Origin: Mesorhizobium sp. ES1-4
GTDB lineage: Bacteria > Pseudomonadota > Alphaproteobacteria > Rhizobiales > Rhizobiaceae
Length of the DNA: 64,000 bases
Assembly (NCBI RefSeq): GCF_020164745.1
Contig: NZ_JAIUGV010000020.1
Coordinates: forward strand, 28,565-92,564
Direction of reading: 5' to 3'
Part shown: one piece after another, positions 50,600 to 58,995 of the stretch
Numbering within the stretch: the stretch's first letter is position 1
Layout of the letters: each line of letters starts with the position of its first letter
Translations under genes and position numbers: made by a program
Notes under the pieces: model-generated
Database searches by the model: none
Told to the model about the DNA's origin: nothing
The model's input: the letters and a program-made list of their open reading frames with translations, nothing else

Positions 50600-52381
50600 T
50601 CAATCCTTGCCGGGCAGCACGCTGGCGAGCATCTGCTTCGCACTGCCTTTGATGACGCTGCCGAGTTCAGGCTCGTCGGCCATCATCGTTACGAAGTGCC
50701 TGGCGTCCTTCAACGTAATGTGCGGGGGCAGCGGCGGCACGTTCGGGTCCGCCTTCATGTTCATAATGACGGGACGATCTGCAGCCAGCGCTTCGTCCCA
50801 CGCCGCGCCGACCTTTTCGGGATCGTCGCAATAGATGCCCTTGAAGCCGAGCAGCTCGGCGTATTTGTGATAGGGGAAATCCGGGATCGTCTGGGTGAGA
50901 GGCGTCTTGCCATCGCCCAGTTGAATGCGCTCTTCCCAGGTGACCTGGTTCAGGTCTTCATTGTTGAGCACCATCACGATGAAGCGAGGGTCGGACCAGG
51001 TGCGCCAGTATTTGCTCGCCGTGATCATCACATTGAGCCCGTTCATCTGCATTGCGCCATCGCCGATGAAGCCGATCACCGGCCGTCCGGGGTAAGCCAT
51101 CTTGGCGGCGAGCGCGTAGGGCGTGGCGGCCCCCAGCGATGCGAGACCGCCTGACAGCGAACCCATCATGCCGCTTCTGATGCGGATGTCGCGCGCATAC
51201 CAGTTCGCAACCGACCCAGAATCGCCGGTCATGATGACTCCGTCTGGAAGTCGGGGCGAGAGTTCGTGGAAAATGCGTTGCGGGTTAACCGGATCAGCCG
51301 GCTCAAGCGCGCGATCTTTTAGCGTTTCCCACCACTCGGTAACGTTTGTCTCGATGCTCCGGCGCCATCTCCTGTTTTCGTTCTGCTCGAGTAGTGGCAG
51401 GAGGGCGGCAAGCGTCTGTTTGCTGTCGCCGATCAGGCTGTATTCCATCGGATAGCGCAGCGAGAGGTTAGCGCCATCGATATCGATCTGGACGCCGCGC
51501 GCGTCACCCGGCTTGGGCAGGAATTCGCTGTATGGAAAGGCGGACCCCACCATGAGGAAGGTGTCGCACTGTTTCATCAGATCCCAGCTCGGTTTGGTGC
51601 CGAGCAGGCCGAGCGAGCCGGTGACGAAAGGCAGATCGTCGGGCAACGCCGCCTTGCCGAGCAGGGCCTTGGCGACGCCGGCATTGAGCCGGTTGGCCAC
51701 GGCGATCACCTCCTCGGTCGCATGCAGCGCGCCCGCGCCGACCAGCATCGCGACCTTCTTGCCTTTGTTGAGGATCTCGGCCGCCTTCCTGACATCCTCG
51801 ATGTTCGGCAAAACCGCGGCCCCCGCATTTCCCACGCCGGTGTGGCTCGTGCCATGAGCCATCGGCGGATCCTCGTATTCAAGTTCCTGTAGATCGTTAG
51901 GAAGGATCACGCAGGTGACCGCCCGCTTGGCTTGCGCGATCCGTACCGCGCGATCGATGCAGGTACGGACCTGCTCGGGCACAACCGCAGTGATCACATA
52001 ATCCGTCACGTCGGCGAACAGGGTCTGCAGGTCGACTTCCTGCTGATAGCTCGCGCCCAACGCCGAACGCGCCTGTTGTCCAACGACGGCAACGACCGGC
52101 ATGTGGTCCAGCTTCGCATCGTAGAGCCCGTTCAGCAGATGGATCGCGCCCGGCCCGGACGTCGCATAGCAAAGCCCAACCTGTCCTGTGAACTTGGCGT
52201 GCGCCGAGGCCATGAACGCCGCCATTTCTTCGTGGCGGACCTGGACATAAGCCATGAAATCCTTTGCCTTCTCAAGCGCGACATCCAATCCGCCAACGCC
52301 ATCGCCGGGATAACCATAGACCCGTGACAGCCCCCACTCGCTGAAGCGCTTCCAGACGAATTCGGCGACGTTCTGCGACAT
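50600..52381 (-). CDS. Thiamine-diphosphate enzyme, pyruvate oxidase/PoxB-like
   Basis: 593 residues from the ATG at 52381. Three-domain TPP enzyme: an N-terminal Pyr domain with VRHEEMAAFMASAHAKFTG (catalytic Glu), a central FAD/ADP-type domain, and a C-terminal domain with GDGAMQMNGLNVMITASKYW ... NNEDLN (Mg-TPP motif). Closest resemblance is to pyruvate:quinone oxidoreductases that make acetate from pyruvate in stationary phase, but the acetolactate synthase and oxalyl-CoA families share the architecture. Second gene in a unit led by the SDR gene and its exact stress promoter, in keeping with the known stress induction of PoxB. Confidence 0.85.
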   Translation of the reverse strand: MSQNVAEFVWKRFSEWGLSRVYGYPGDGVGGLDVALEKAKDFMAYVQVRHEEMAAFMASAHAKFTGQVGLCYATSGPGAIHLLNGLYDAKLDHMPVVAVVGQQARSALGASYQQEVDLQTLFADVTDYVITAVVPEQVRTCIDRAVRIAQAKRAVTCVILPNDLQELEYEDPPMAHGTSHTGVGNAGAAVLPNIEDVRKAAEILNKGKKVAMLVGAGALHATEEVIAVANRLNAGVAKALLGKAALPDDLPFVTGSLGLLGTKPSWDLMKQCDTFLMVGSAFPYSEFLPKPGDARGVQIDIDGANLSLRYPMEYSLIGDSKQTLAALLPLLEQNENRRWRRSIETNVTEWWETLKDRALEPADPVNPQRIFHELSPRLPDGVIMTGDSGSVANWYARDIRIRSGMMGSLSGGLASLGAATPYALAAKMAYPGRPVIGFIGDGAMQMNGLNVMITASKYWRTWSDPRFIVMVLNNEDLNQVTWEERIQLGDGKTPLTQTIPDFPYHKYAELLGFKGIYCDDPEKVGAAWDEALAADRPVIMNMKADPNVPPLPPHITLKDARHFVTMMADEPELGSVIKGSAKQMLASVLPGKD

Positions 52382-52409
52382 GAGAAACTTCCTTCTACGG
52401 ATTGTGTGA

Positions 52410-53195
52410 TCAGCGGCTTGGCCGTATGCCGGTTCCAATCTCGTGACGCTTGGCCATTTTGTGCGCTAGCGCCGCCAGCCCGATGGCCGCCAATGCGACA
52501 AAAACCATCTTGTGGCGATCGGTGAACATCTCCCAGCTATGATCGCGCGACCGGTCGTCGAAGCGACCGTGTGCCGAATAGTCGCCAGGGACAGACTCGA
52601 ACAAATTGGCGGGCGCGTTCGGTGCGAGAGCCTGGTCGGCAAGCTGCCCGGAATAGCCGGCCGCGGCGAGATAGCGATCGATCAGCCTTGGCGCGATGCG
52701 GTTGGCGAGGATCGCCTTGACCGTCGGCCAGCCTACCCAGATGTCGCGCCGTCTGTGCGTGGCGGCGAAAAAAATGGCGCGCGCCGCCACTTCCGGCTCG
52801 AATATCGGCGCGACGGGTTTGGCCTTGCGCCCCATCTTGTTGAGCGCCCAGTCGAACTGGGGAGTATTCATGGCGGGCAGATCGACCATCGTCAGATGCA
52901 CATCGAGCTTGTCGTGGATGATCTCGCTACGAAGGCTGTCGGTAAAACCCCTGATCGCCGCCTTGGCGCCACAATAAATCGATTGCAGCGGTACCGAACG
53001 ATAGGCAAGCGCCGACCCCACGTTGATGATGGTGCCGCGATTGCGCACGCGCATTCGCTTCAACGCGGCCATCATGCCGTGGACTTGTCCCAGATAGGTC
53101 ACTTTGGTTCCGCGCTCGACCTCATCGGCAGTGAGTTCGACCGTGGCGCGGCCAACGCCTGCGCCGGCGCCGGTAATTACCGCCACCTTCTCCAT
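52410..53195 (-). CDS. Short-chain dehydrogenase/reductase lacking part of the Rossmann fold
   Basis: 261 residues. It starts with a good nucleotide-binding motif (VAVITGAGAGVGRATVE) but then jumps directly to LTADEVERGTKVTYLGQVHGMMAALKRM, so about 70 residues (second half of the cofactor domain, including the usual NAG-type motif) are missing without a frameshift. The catalytic part, with Ser and YCGAK (Tyr, Lys), is intact, and a C-terminal extension ends in a membrane helix (MVFVALAAIGLAALAHKM). The deletion probably abolishes cofactor binding. It is 28 bases before poxB-like and has an exact stress promoter. Confidence 0.75.
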   Translation of the reverse strand: MEKVAVITGAGAGVGRATVELTADEVERGTKVTYLGQVHGMMAALKRMRVRNRGTIINVGSALAYRSVPLQSIYCGAKAAIRGFTDSLRSEIIHDKLDVHLTMVDLPAMNTPQFDWALNKMGRKAKPVAPIFEPEVAARAIFFAATHRRRDIWVGWPTVKAILANRIAPRLIDRYLAAAGYSGQLADQALAPNAPANLFESVPGDYSAHGRFDDRSRDHSWEMFTDRHKMVFVALAAIGLAALAHKMAKRHEIGTGIRPSR

Positions 53196-53220
53196 TGAAA
53201 TTCTCCTTGATCGATCTCCT

Positions 53221-53245
53221 AACGATCGGGTCCGGAGCTGGTTCC
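53221..53245 (-). promoter_or_regulatory. RpoE2/EcfG promoter of the SDR-PoxB operon (exact match)
   Basis: Minus-strand GGAAC-N16-CGTT, exact consensus, 25 bases before the SDR start codon; AAGGAGAA serves as ribosome site. Confidence 0.75.
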
Positions 53246-53392
53246 AGGACGGTTGCGGAAACAGATGCGGCCGAAAGACTGCGTCACCGCGAAGGAAAAA
53301 CTGCCGAATTGGACTCCTGATGGCGGAAACATCGGGACATCCAGCGATGAGCCGGGAGCCCGAGGACCCAACGCTGTGAGACGGAGTGTCGA

Positions 53393-53500
53393 TTGAGGGA
53401 ACACTATGACGTGATCGTTGCCGGAAGCGGGCCCGGCGGGGCTATGCTTGCCCAGGCGCTCGCTCCTACCGGAAAGCGCATTTTGGCTCACAAAGATGTC
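53393..53500 (+). pseudogene. N-terminal fragment of a GMC-type oxidoreductase
   Basis: REHYDVIVAGSGPGGAMLAQ followed by ALAPTGKRIL is the FAD-binding start of glucose-methanol-choline oxidoreductases. After about 35 residues the similarity ends, and the remaining frame to 53644 is not recognisable. Confidence 0.55.
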
Positions 53501-53748
53501 AATGAAATCAACGATCCCAATACATCTTCCGGGACTTTCGTACGCCTGCCGGCGTCCGAACGAGAGAGGACTGGCAGCTTCCGGCTGGAACACAGGAGAA
53601 CGGACGTTCAGGCCGTCCGAACCAGTGAAGAGTTAAATTCATAAGCTGAGCCACGGTTCGACGGGCGTCCGCCGTCGCACGCTGTCGTTAATTGGTGCCA
53701 ATCTCGCGACACCAATCCATAATCTCGGGACATGACATCCGGCATCCG

Positions 53749-53889
53749 CTAGCGGGCCGCCGTGCCCAGTAAATTGACATCATCCATCATCAGCACTCCA
53801 TTTCGTTCTTCGAATATAGAATCGAGCAATGCACCCATCTCCTTTCTGGAAATGATCTCTTCTATTTCGGCCGAGCTCCGCTCGCGCAT
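53749..53889 (-). CDS. Possible small protein (46 residues) or remnant
   Basis: The frame MRERSSAEIEEIISRKEMGALLDSIFEERNGVLMMDD looks like real helical coding sequence and the phase stays open for a further 26 codons upstream (VGCYVVGRSELGVHCQF), suggesting a longer former gene whose start has been lost. Function unknown; no promoter seen. Confidence 0.35.
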   Translation of the reverse strand: MRERSSAEIEEIISRKEMGALLDSIFEERNGVLMMDDVNLLGTAAR

Positions 53890-54363
53890 AAACTGGCAAT
53901 GGACACCTAGTTCGGATCTGCCGACGACATAGCAGCCAACCCAGGCGCGGCGGCAGGCTCGGACGCTCTACCTCACCGCAGGCGGTCCTCCCGCGCAGCG
54001 GGTTTGTTCTGTGGCCCCGAGCCTGCCGAATGGCGATGTGCCCCATCCCGGCCGTTCACAACGCAAGCTGGGCACCCTGTGAGCGGACCGGCCGCTTCGG
54101 GGGGGGCTCGCACGGCAAACTTGGCTCTGATCCTGCTCAAGTGGGACAGAACGGGCCGAGAACGACGCTCGCGCTCGCGCGCCGCGTCTATCGCGCCGCG
54201 TCTATATTGTATAGCAAGGCCATATCGCCCACGAGGCGCCGGCCGCCGAACTCAGGGCTCAGCCGGACCTGCTGCAGCACTATCTTGGCGTCTAGTTCAG
54301 GTCGAGGCGCGGTTGCCAGCAATGACAGACGCGCGTGGGATGCCGATCGGTCGCCGTTGTTGG
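53890..54363. other. Region without a supported gene
   Basis: Long plus-strand frames here continue as antisense shadows of the IclR gene; nothing else recognised. Confidence 0.4.
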
Positions 54364-55191
54364 TCACCTTACACTGCGCCAGCCCAACCGGGATTCGATG
54401 CGCCTGGCGCTAGCTTTGGCCAGATGGACCAGATCCGGGTTCTTCTGTTTCAGCTTGATATCGGGAACCACGATAGAGATCGTCGCCCTGCAAGCCCCCT
54501 CGCCGTCGCATATGGGGGCGGCGATGCAGGCCACAGAGAAGTCGGATTCACCGGCCTGGATCGAGAGGCGTTGTTCGAGCGCCGCGGCGGCCGTGCTCGC
54601 CAGCACCTTGTCATCCGTTTCGGCTCGGCCGGTCGGGGAAGCCGTTGCGGAGCGCGCAAAAATGGCGCGGCGTTCCTCTTCCGGCAAGTGGCCGACCAGC
54701 ATGCGGCCCGAGGCGGTCCAGTTGAGGGGGCTGCGAGTGCCTACGCGCGAGGTCACCTGGAAGTGGTCCTTGCCCTCCTTCATGGCGAGCACCACCATGT
54801 GATCGCCATCGCGCCCGCAAATCTGGATGGTCTCGCCTGAGCTCTGGGCGAGCTCGTGCATCTCCTGGTTCGCGACGTTGAGCAGATCAAGGGTGCGCGC
54901 ATAGGTCAAACCATAGTGGTAGAGGCGAGGCCCGAGCCACAGGAGGCCGTTGTCCTGCCGGTCAAGCAACTCCTTCTCCACAAGGTCCTCAACGATCACA
55001 TAGATGGTCGACAGCGGCGCGCCTATGTCGCGGGCGATCTCGTAGGCGGTCGCCGGTCGCTCCACCTTCTGCAGACAATCGAGGATCTGCAGCGCCCGGT
55101 CGATGCCGCTGGTGCGCGAGCGGCGCGGCTCAGGCGCCGCAATTGGCGCCGCTTCGATTTGGGCCACTATTCTGGTCATTGGTTCGGACAT
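54364..55191 (-). CDS. IclR-family transcriptional regulator
   Basis: 275 residues from the ATG at 55191. Winged helix-turn-helix near residues 30-95 (IDRALQILDCLQKVERPATAYEIARDIGAPLSTIYVIVEDLVEKELL), then the IclR effector domain (ETIQICGRDGDHMVVL, LNWTASGRMLVGHLPEEER, CIAAPICDGEG). It is downstream of and co-oriented with the peptide-type ABC operon (52 bases after the SelA-like gene) and probably controls it; paired inverted repeats before that operon (63660-63701) are candidate operators. Confidence 0.88.
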   Translation of the reverse strand: MSEPMTRIVAQIEAAPIAAPEPRRSRTSGIDRALQILDCLQKVERPATAYEIARDIGAPLSTIYVIVEDLVEKELLDRQDNGLLWLGPRLYHYGLTYARTLDLLNVANQEMHELAQSSGETIQICGRDGDHMVVLAMKEGKDHFQVTSRVGTRSPLNWTASGRMLVGHLPEEERRAIFARSATASPTGRAETDDKVLASTAAAALEQRLSIQAGESDFSVACIAAPICDGEGACRATISIVVPDIKLKQKNPDLVHLAKASARRIESRLGWRSVR

Positions 55192-55242
55192 CTTTCTCAA
55201 GGCGAGTGTAGAACGGGATGGCTGTTTGCGATACCTGATATG

Positions 55243-56442
55243 TCAATCCGGCCATTTCAGGATTGCCGCTTCCCGTGCGCGCAGGCGCTCCTCAAAGGAC
55301 GTGGCGGCCATCACGTTCGACTTGCGCGCCTGATCCAGTCCCACGGCCAGCCGCTTTGCCACGACAAGCTCCTCACCCGGATGCAGATTGCAGGGGTCGA
55401 GGAAGAAATAGCCGTGCTCGACCTCATGGTCGCGCACGATGACCGGAGGGTCCCCGGCAGCCAGGCGGTCGGCCAGATCCCAGGCGGCAATGCGGGCTTC
55501 AGCAGGGTTGACCGAAACTTTCAGGCGATCGAGCGGATTTTTTGTCGGATCCGGGGCGATCTCGGCGATTATACCCGGTCGGCCATCGAGTGCCTCGACC
55601 CAGCAGTCGAGCGCCTTGCGTTCGCGGGCGCGGATGCCGTCATGGTCACGTTTTTTCCATGCCTGAAGTGCCGCCACAGCGCCGACGATGCCTTCCTTGC
55701 CCACCTTCATGCCGCGGCCAATGCCGCGATTTTGCAGATAGACGTCGCGCACCCTTGCCTTGGATCCGGCAACGATGCCCGAGGTCGGGCCGCCGAGAAA
55801 CTTGTGACCGGAATAAAGAACCAGGTTGGCTCCATCGGCCAGGAAGCCCTTCAGGTCGTATTCCGACGCCGCATCGACGATCACGGGTACGTTGCGCGCA
55901 TGGGCCACTTCGGCGAAAATCTTCAAGGGGATTTGCGCGTAGCCCACCACGTGGTGTGACACGACGTAGACGGCTGCCGCGGTGGCTTCGGTAAGAGCGC
56001 CGGCGAGTTGATAGGCCGCGGCACTTGTCGCCTGGCCGACCGGCACGACCTTGGCTCCGGCAATGCGGATCGCCTGCTCGATGGGCGCGCCGTAGCTCAC
56101 CATATGGCCGGACTGGATGACCACCTCGTCCTTCAGCCCGGCCGTGTCGGGCAGGCGTTCGATCGCGATCAGATCAGGTCCGGTCATGCAGGCTGCCACC
56201 GCCAGGCTGATCGCCGCCGAGCAGGACGCCGTGACAAAGCCGGCTTCGGCGCCGGTCAGATCGGCGATAACGGTGCTGGCGCAACGTTGTAAGTCACCCA
56301 TTTCGACGAATTCGGTCAGGATCGCCGCCACTGCTTCGACGGCATCCGGCACCACGATGGAGGCGCCGAGCCCAGTCATCGTGCCGGAAACATTGATGAC
56401 CGGTCTCAAGCCAAGGCGGCGACGAATTTCCTCAATCGGCAT
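55243..56442 (-). CDS. PLP-dependent SelA/DgaE-like enzyme
   Basis: 399 residues from the ATG at 56442. Fold type I features: INVSGTMTGLGASIV, TASCSAAISLAVAAC, VIVDAASEYDLKGFL and LYSGHKFLGGPTSG with the PLP lysine at Lys214. Members of this SelA-like family include D-glucosaminate-6-phosphate ammonia lyase (DgaE) and related deaminating lyases; no selenocysteine genes are nearby, so SelA itself is unlikely. With RidA beside it, an enamine/imine-producing elimination on an amino compound is plausible. Confidence 0.8.
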   Translation of the reverse strand: MPIEEIRRRLGLRPVINVSGTMTGLGASIVVPDAVEAVAAILTEFVEMGDLQRCASTVIADLTGAEAGFVTASCSAAISLAVAACMTGPDLIAIERLPDTAGLKDEVVIQSGHMVSYGAPIEQAIRIAGAKVVPVGQATSAAAYQLAGALTEATAAAVYVVSHHVVGYAQIPLKIFAEVAHARNVPVIVDAASEYDLKGFLADGANLVLYSGHKFLGGPTSGIVAGSKARVRDVYLQNRGIGRGMKVGKEGIVGAVAALQAWKKRDHDGIRARERKALDCWVEALDGRPGIIAEIAPDPTKNPLDRLKVSVNPAEARIAAWDLADRLAAGDPPVIVRDHEVEHGYFFLDPCNLHPGEELVVAKRLAVGLDQARKSNVMAATSFEERLRAREAAILKWPD

Positions 56443-56467
56443 GGCGGTGGTGCTCCTTAGTGGGAAG

Positions 56468-56959
56468 TCAATCGATGGCGATGATGGCCTCGATCTCGAC
56501 GGTGATTTGGCCAGGCAGCGAACCGTGCCCGACGGCCGAGCGTGCGTGAATTCCGGCCGGACCGAAGACGTCGATGAAAAGATCCGAGCAGCCATTGATC
56601 ACGGCAGGATGGTCGGCGAAATCGGGCACGGCATTGACCATGCCGAGCAGTTTCACCACACGCCGCACACGGCTCAAGTCGTGGAGCGCGGATCGCATCA
56701 CGGCAAGCAGGTTGATGCCGGTCAGCCGTGCATGTACGTAGGCCTGGGCCACCGTCACGTTGCCGCCGACCTTGCCGGTGTGCTGCATGCCGTCAGCCTC
56801 GGTCGGCCCCTGACCGGACAGGAACAGAAGCTTGCCTTCCTGAACGTGGGTGACAAAATTGGCGATTGGAGGTGGTGCCTGGGGCAGGGTGATGCCCAGC
56901 GCCTTCAGCCGGTCATTGGGCGAGTTTTCCGATCGCTTCATCGGCTCGGAAAAAGTCAT
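56468..56959 (-). CDS. RidA/YjgF-family deaminase
   Basis: 163 residues: KALGITLPQAPPPIANFVTHVQEGKLLFLSGQGP, then VVKLLGMVNAVPDF and a terminal GQITVEIEAIIAID. The family hydrolyses reactive enamine and imine intermediates released by PLP enzymes, which fits the adjacent SelA-like gene. It belongs to the longer RidA subgroup of about 155 residues. It starts 15 bases after the ATPase gene. Confidence 0.88.
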   Translation of the reverse strand: MTFSEPMKRSENSPNDRLKALGITLPQAPPPIANFVTHVQEGKLLFLSGQGPTEADGMQHTGKVGGNVTVAQAYVHARLTGINLLAVMRSALHDLSRVRRVVKLLGMVNAVPDFADHPAVINGCSDLFIDVFGPAGIHARSAVGHGSLPGQITVEIEAIIAID

Positions 56960-56974
56960 GTAAGCGAACTCCAG

Positions 56975-57970
56975 TCAGTCATTTTTTTGGTCGTGGCGAA
57001 TGCAGGCCACATGATGTCCGCCGCCGATAGGCGAAACCGGCGGGATTACCGCGGCGCAGGCTTCGATCGCTTCCGGACAGCGAGTGCGAAAGACACAGCC
57101 CGATGGTGGATCAATCGGGCTGGGAATATCGCCCAAGAGCGGGACCCGAACGCGCATGCGCGTTGGATCCGGCACCGGTGCGGTTGCCAATAACGCCCTG
57201 GTGTAGGGATGCCGTGGCGCCGCATAGACCAGCCTGCTTGGACCGCGCTCCATCACCCGGCCGAGATACATGACGACGACTTCGTCGCACAAATATTCGA
57301 CCACCGACAGGTCATGCGCGATGAACAGCAGCGTCAGGCCAAGCCGCTTTTGCAGATCGCCAATCAGGTTGAGCACTTGGGCCTGCACCGAGACGTCGAG
57401 CGCCGAAACCGGCTCGTCGGCAACAATGAATTCTGGTTCCACCGCAAGTGCCCGGGCAATGCCGATCCGTTGGCGCTGGCCACCTGAAAATTCATGCGGG
57501 TAGCGAGAAGCATGATCGGGTGAGAGGCCGACAAGGGCAAGAAGCTCGGCAATCCGGTCCTGCCGCGCCTTGCCACGCAAATAGCCGCGTGCGTCGAGAG
57601 CTTCGCCGAGTATCGCGCTGACACGCAGGCGCGGATTGAGGCTGGAGAAAGGGTCCTGAAAGACGATCTGCAGCTTTTGCCGATAGGCGCGCATCTCGCG
57701 TGCCGACAGCGAGAAGAGATCGACGCCATTGAACACGGCTTTGCCGCTGGTCGGCTCGATCAGACGCAAAATGGCGCGACCGGCCGTGGTCTTGCCGGAT
57801 CCGGATTCACCGACCAGACCGACGGTCGAGCCGCGCTTGACCTCGAAACTGACGTCCTCCACGGCGTGCACCACACGGCCGTTGCGCGCGGGAAACCGCT
57901 TCGTCAGTGCCTGGACGCTGAGCAGGGGGGCTGCTTGTGTCGTGTCGTTGGTTTTAGCGTCGGCAATCAT
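56975..57970 (-). CDS. Peptide/nickel-type ABC transporter ATP-binding protein (DppF/OppF type)
   Basis: 331 residues from the ATG at 57970 (ATGA overlap with the partner ATPase). Walker A VGESGSGKTT, signature FSGGQRQR, Walker B FIVADEPVSALD, and the C-terminal oligopeptide-transporter segment with the Cys-containing GCVFRTRCPEAIEAC. The extended frame to 58045 is rejected. Confidence 0.92.
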   Translation of the reverse strand: MIADAKTNDTTQAAPLLSVQALTKRFPARNGRVVHAVEDVSFEVKRGSTVGLVGESGSGKTTAGRAILRLIEPTSGKAVFNGVDLFSLSAREMRAYRQKLQIVFQDPFSSLNPRLRVSAILGEALDARGYLRGKARQDRIAELLALVGLSPDHASRYPHEFSGGQRQRIGIARALAVEPEFIVADEPVSALDVSVQAQVLNLIGDLQKRLGLTLLFIAHDLSVVEYLCDEVVVMYLGRVMERGPSRLVYAAPRHPYTRALLATAPVPDPTRMRVRVPLLGDIPSPIDPPSGCVFRTRCPEAIEACAAVIPPVSPIGGGHHVACIRHDQKND

Positions 57971-58995
57971 AGTTCGGCGCTCCGGATGCAGCGGGAGAAC
58001 CCTGACGAGCCCGCTGGCATCAACGGTGGCGGGGCGGCCCGGCACGGGGCGATTGCGTAATCGCAGCGCGGCTCGAAGGCGCAGCCGGGCGGCAGGGCGG
58101 TGATTGCCGGCACGCTGCCTGGGATGGAGTAGAGGGTTTTGCGCTCGCCGGCCGCATCGACGTCGCGCGCCGCATTGGGAGTGCAGGCAAGCAGGCCGCG
58201 CGTATAGGGATGGCGCTGATGTGCGAACAGATCGTTGACGGGCGCGTGCTCGACGACGCGGCCGGCATACATGACCACGACATTGTGCGCGATCTCGGCG
58301 ACGACACCGAGATTGTGAGTGATGAACAGGATGGACATGCCGAACTGCTGCTGCAGCCGTCGCAAGAGATCAAGAATTTGGGCCTGGATCGTCACGTCGA
58401 GCGCCGTCGTCGGCTCATCGGCGATCAGCAGCGAAGGATTGCAGGCAAGCGCCATCGCGATCATCACGCGCTGGCGCATGCCTCCTGACATCTGGTGCGG
58501 ATAATCATCGAGACGCGATGCGGCATCGGGAATTTCGACATGCCGTAGCATCTCCAGCGCCCGTTTGCGCGCGTCCTGCCGGCCGACCGGTTCATGCAGC
58601 GCGATCATCTCGCCGATCTGGTCGCCGACGCTATAGAGCGGGTTGAGGCTGGTCATCGGCTCCTGGAAGATCATCGCGATCTCCTTGCCGCGGATGCGGC
58701 GGAAATCCTTCGGCGTGAAGCCGGCGAGATCGTCGACCTTTCCGGCCCGGTTGCGAAACAGGATTTTGCCGCCGGCGACACGGCCCGGCTTCGACAGCAG
58801 GCCCATGATCGACAGGCTGGTGACCGATTTTCCTGAACCGGATTCGCCGACCACGGCCAGCGTTTCACCGCGTTTCAGGTCGAACGTGACACCGTCGACC
58901 GCTTTGGCGGTGACGCGCCGGGTCACGAACCAGGCCTTGAGGTCCTGAACCGACAGGATCACGTCAGGGGCGAGCGCCTTGCTCAAGATTTCCAT
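57967..58995 (-). CDS. Peptide/nickel-type ABC transporter ATP-binding protein (DppD/OppD type)
   Basis: 342 residues from the ATG at 58995 (a TTG two codons earlier is possible). Walker A VGESGSGKSV, QEPMTSLNP, signature MSGGMRQR, Walker B LLIADEPTTALD and the terminal GCAFEPRCDYAIAPC. It overlaps the end of the hydrolase gene by 13 bases, so translation is coupled. Confidence 0.92.
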   Translation of the reverse strand: MEILSKALAPDVILSVQDLKAWFVTRRVTAKAVDGVTFDLKRGETLAVVGESGSGKSVTSLSIMGLLSKPGRVAGGKILFRNRAGKVDDLAGFTPKDFRRIRGKEIAMIFQEPMTSLNPLYSVGDQIGEMIALHEPVGRQDARKRALEMLRHVEIPDAASRLDDYPHQMSGGMRQRVMIAMALACNPSLLIADEPTTALDVTIQAQILDLLRRLQQQFGMSILFITHNLGVVAEIAHNVVVMYAGRVVEHAPVNDLFAHQRHPYTRGLLACTPNAARDVDAAGERKTLYSIPGSVPAITALPPGCAFEPRCDYAIAPCRAAPPPLMPAGSSGFSRCIRSAEL

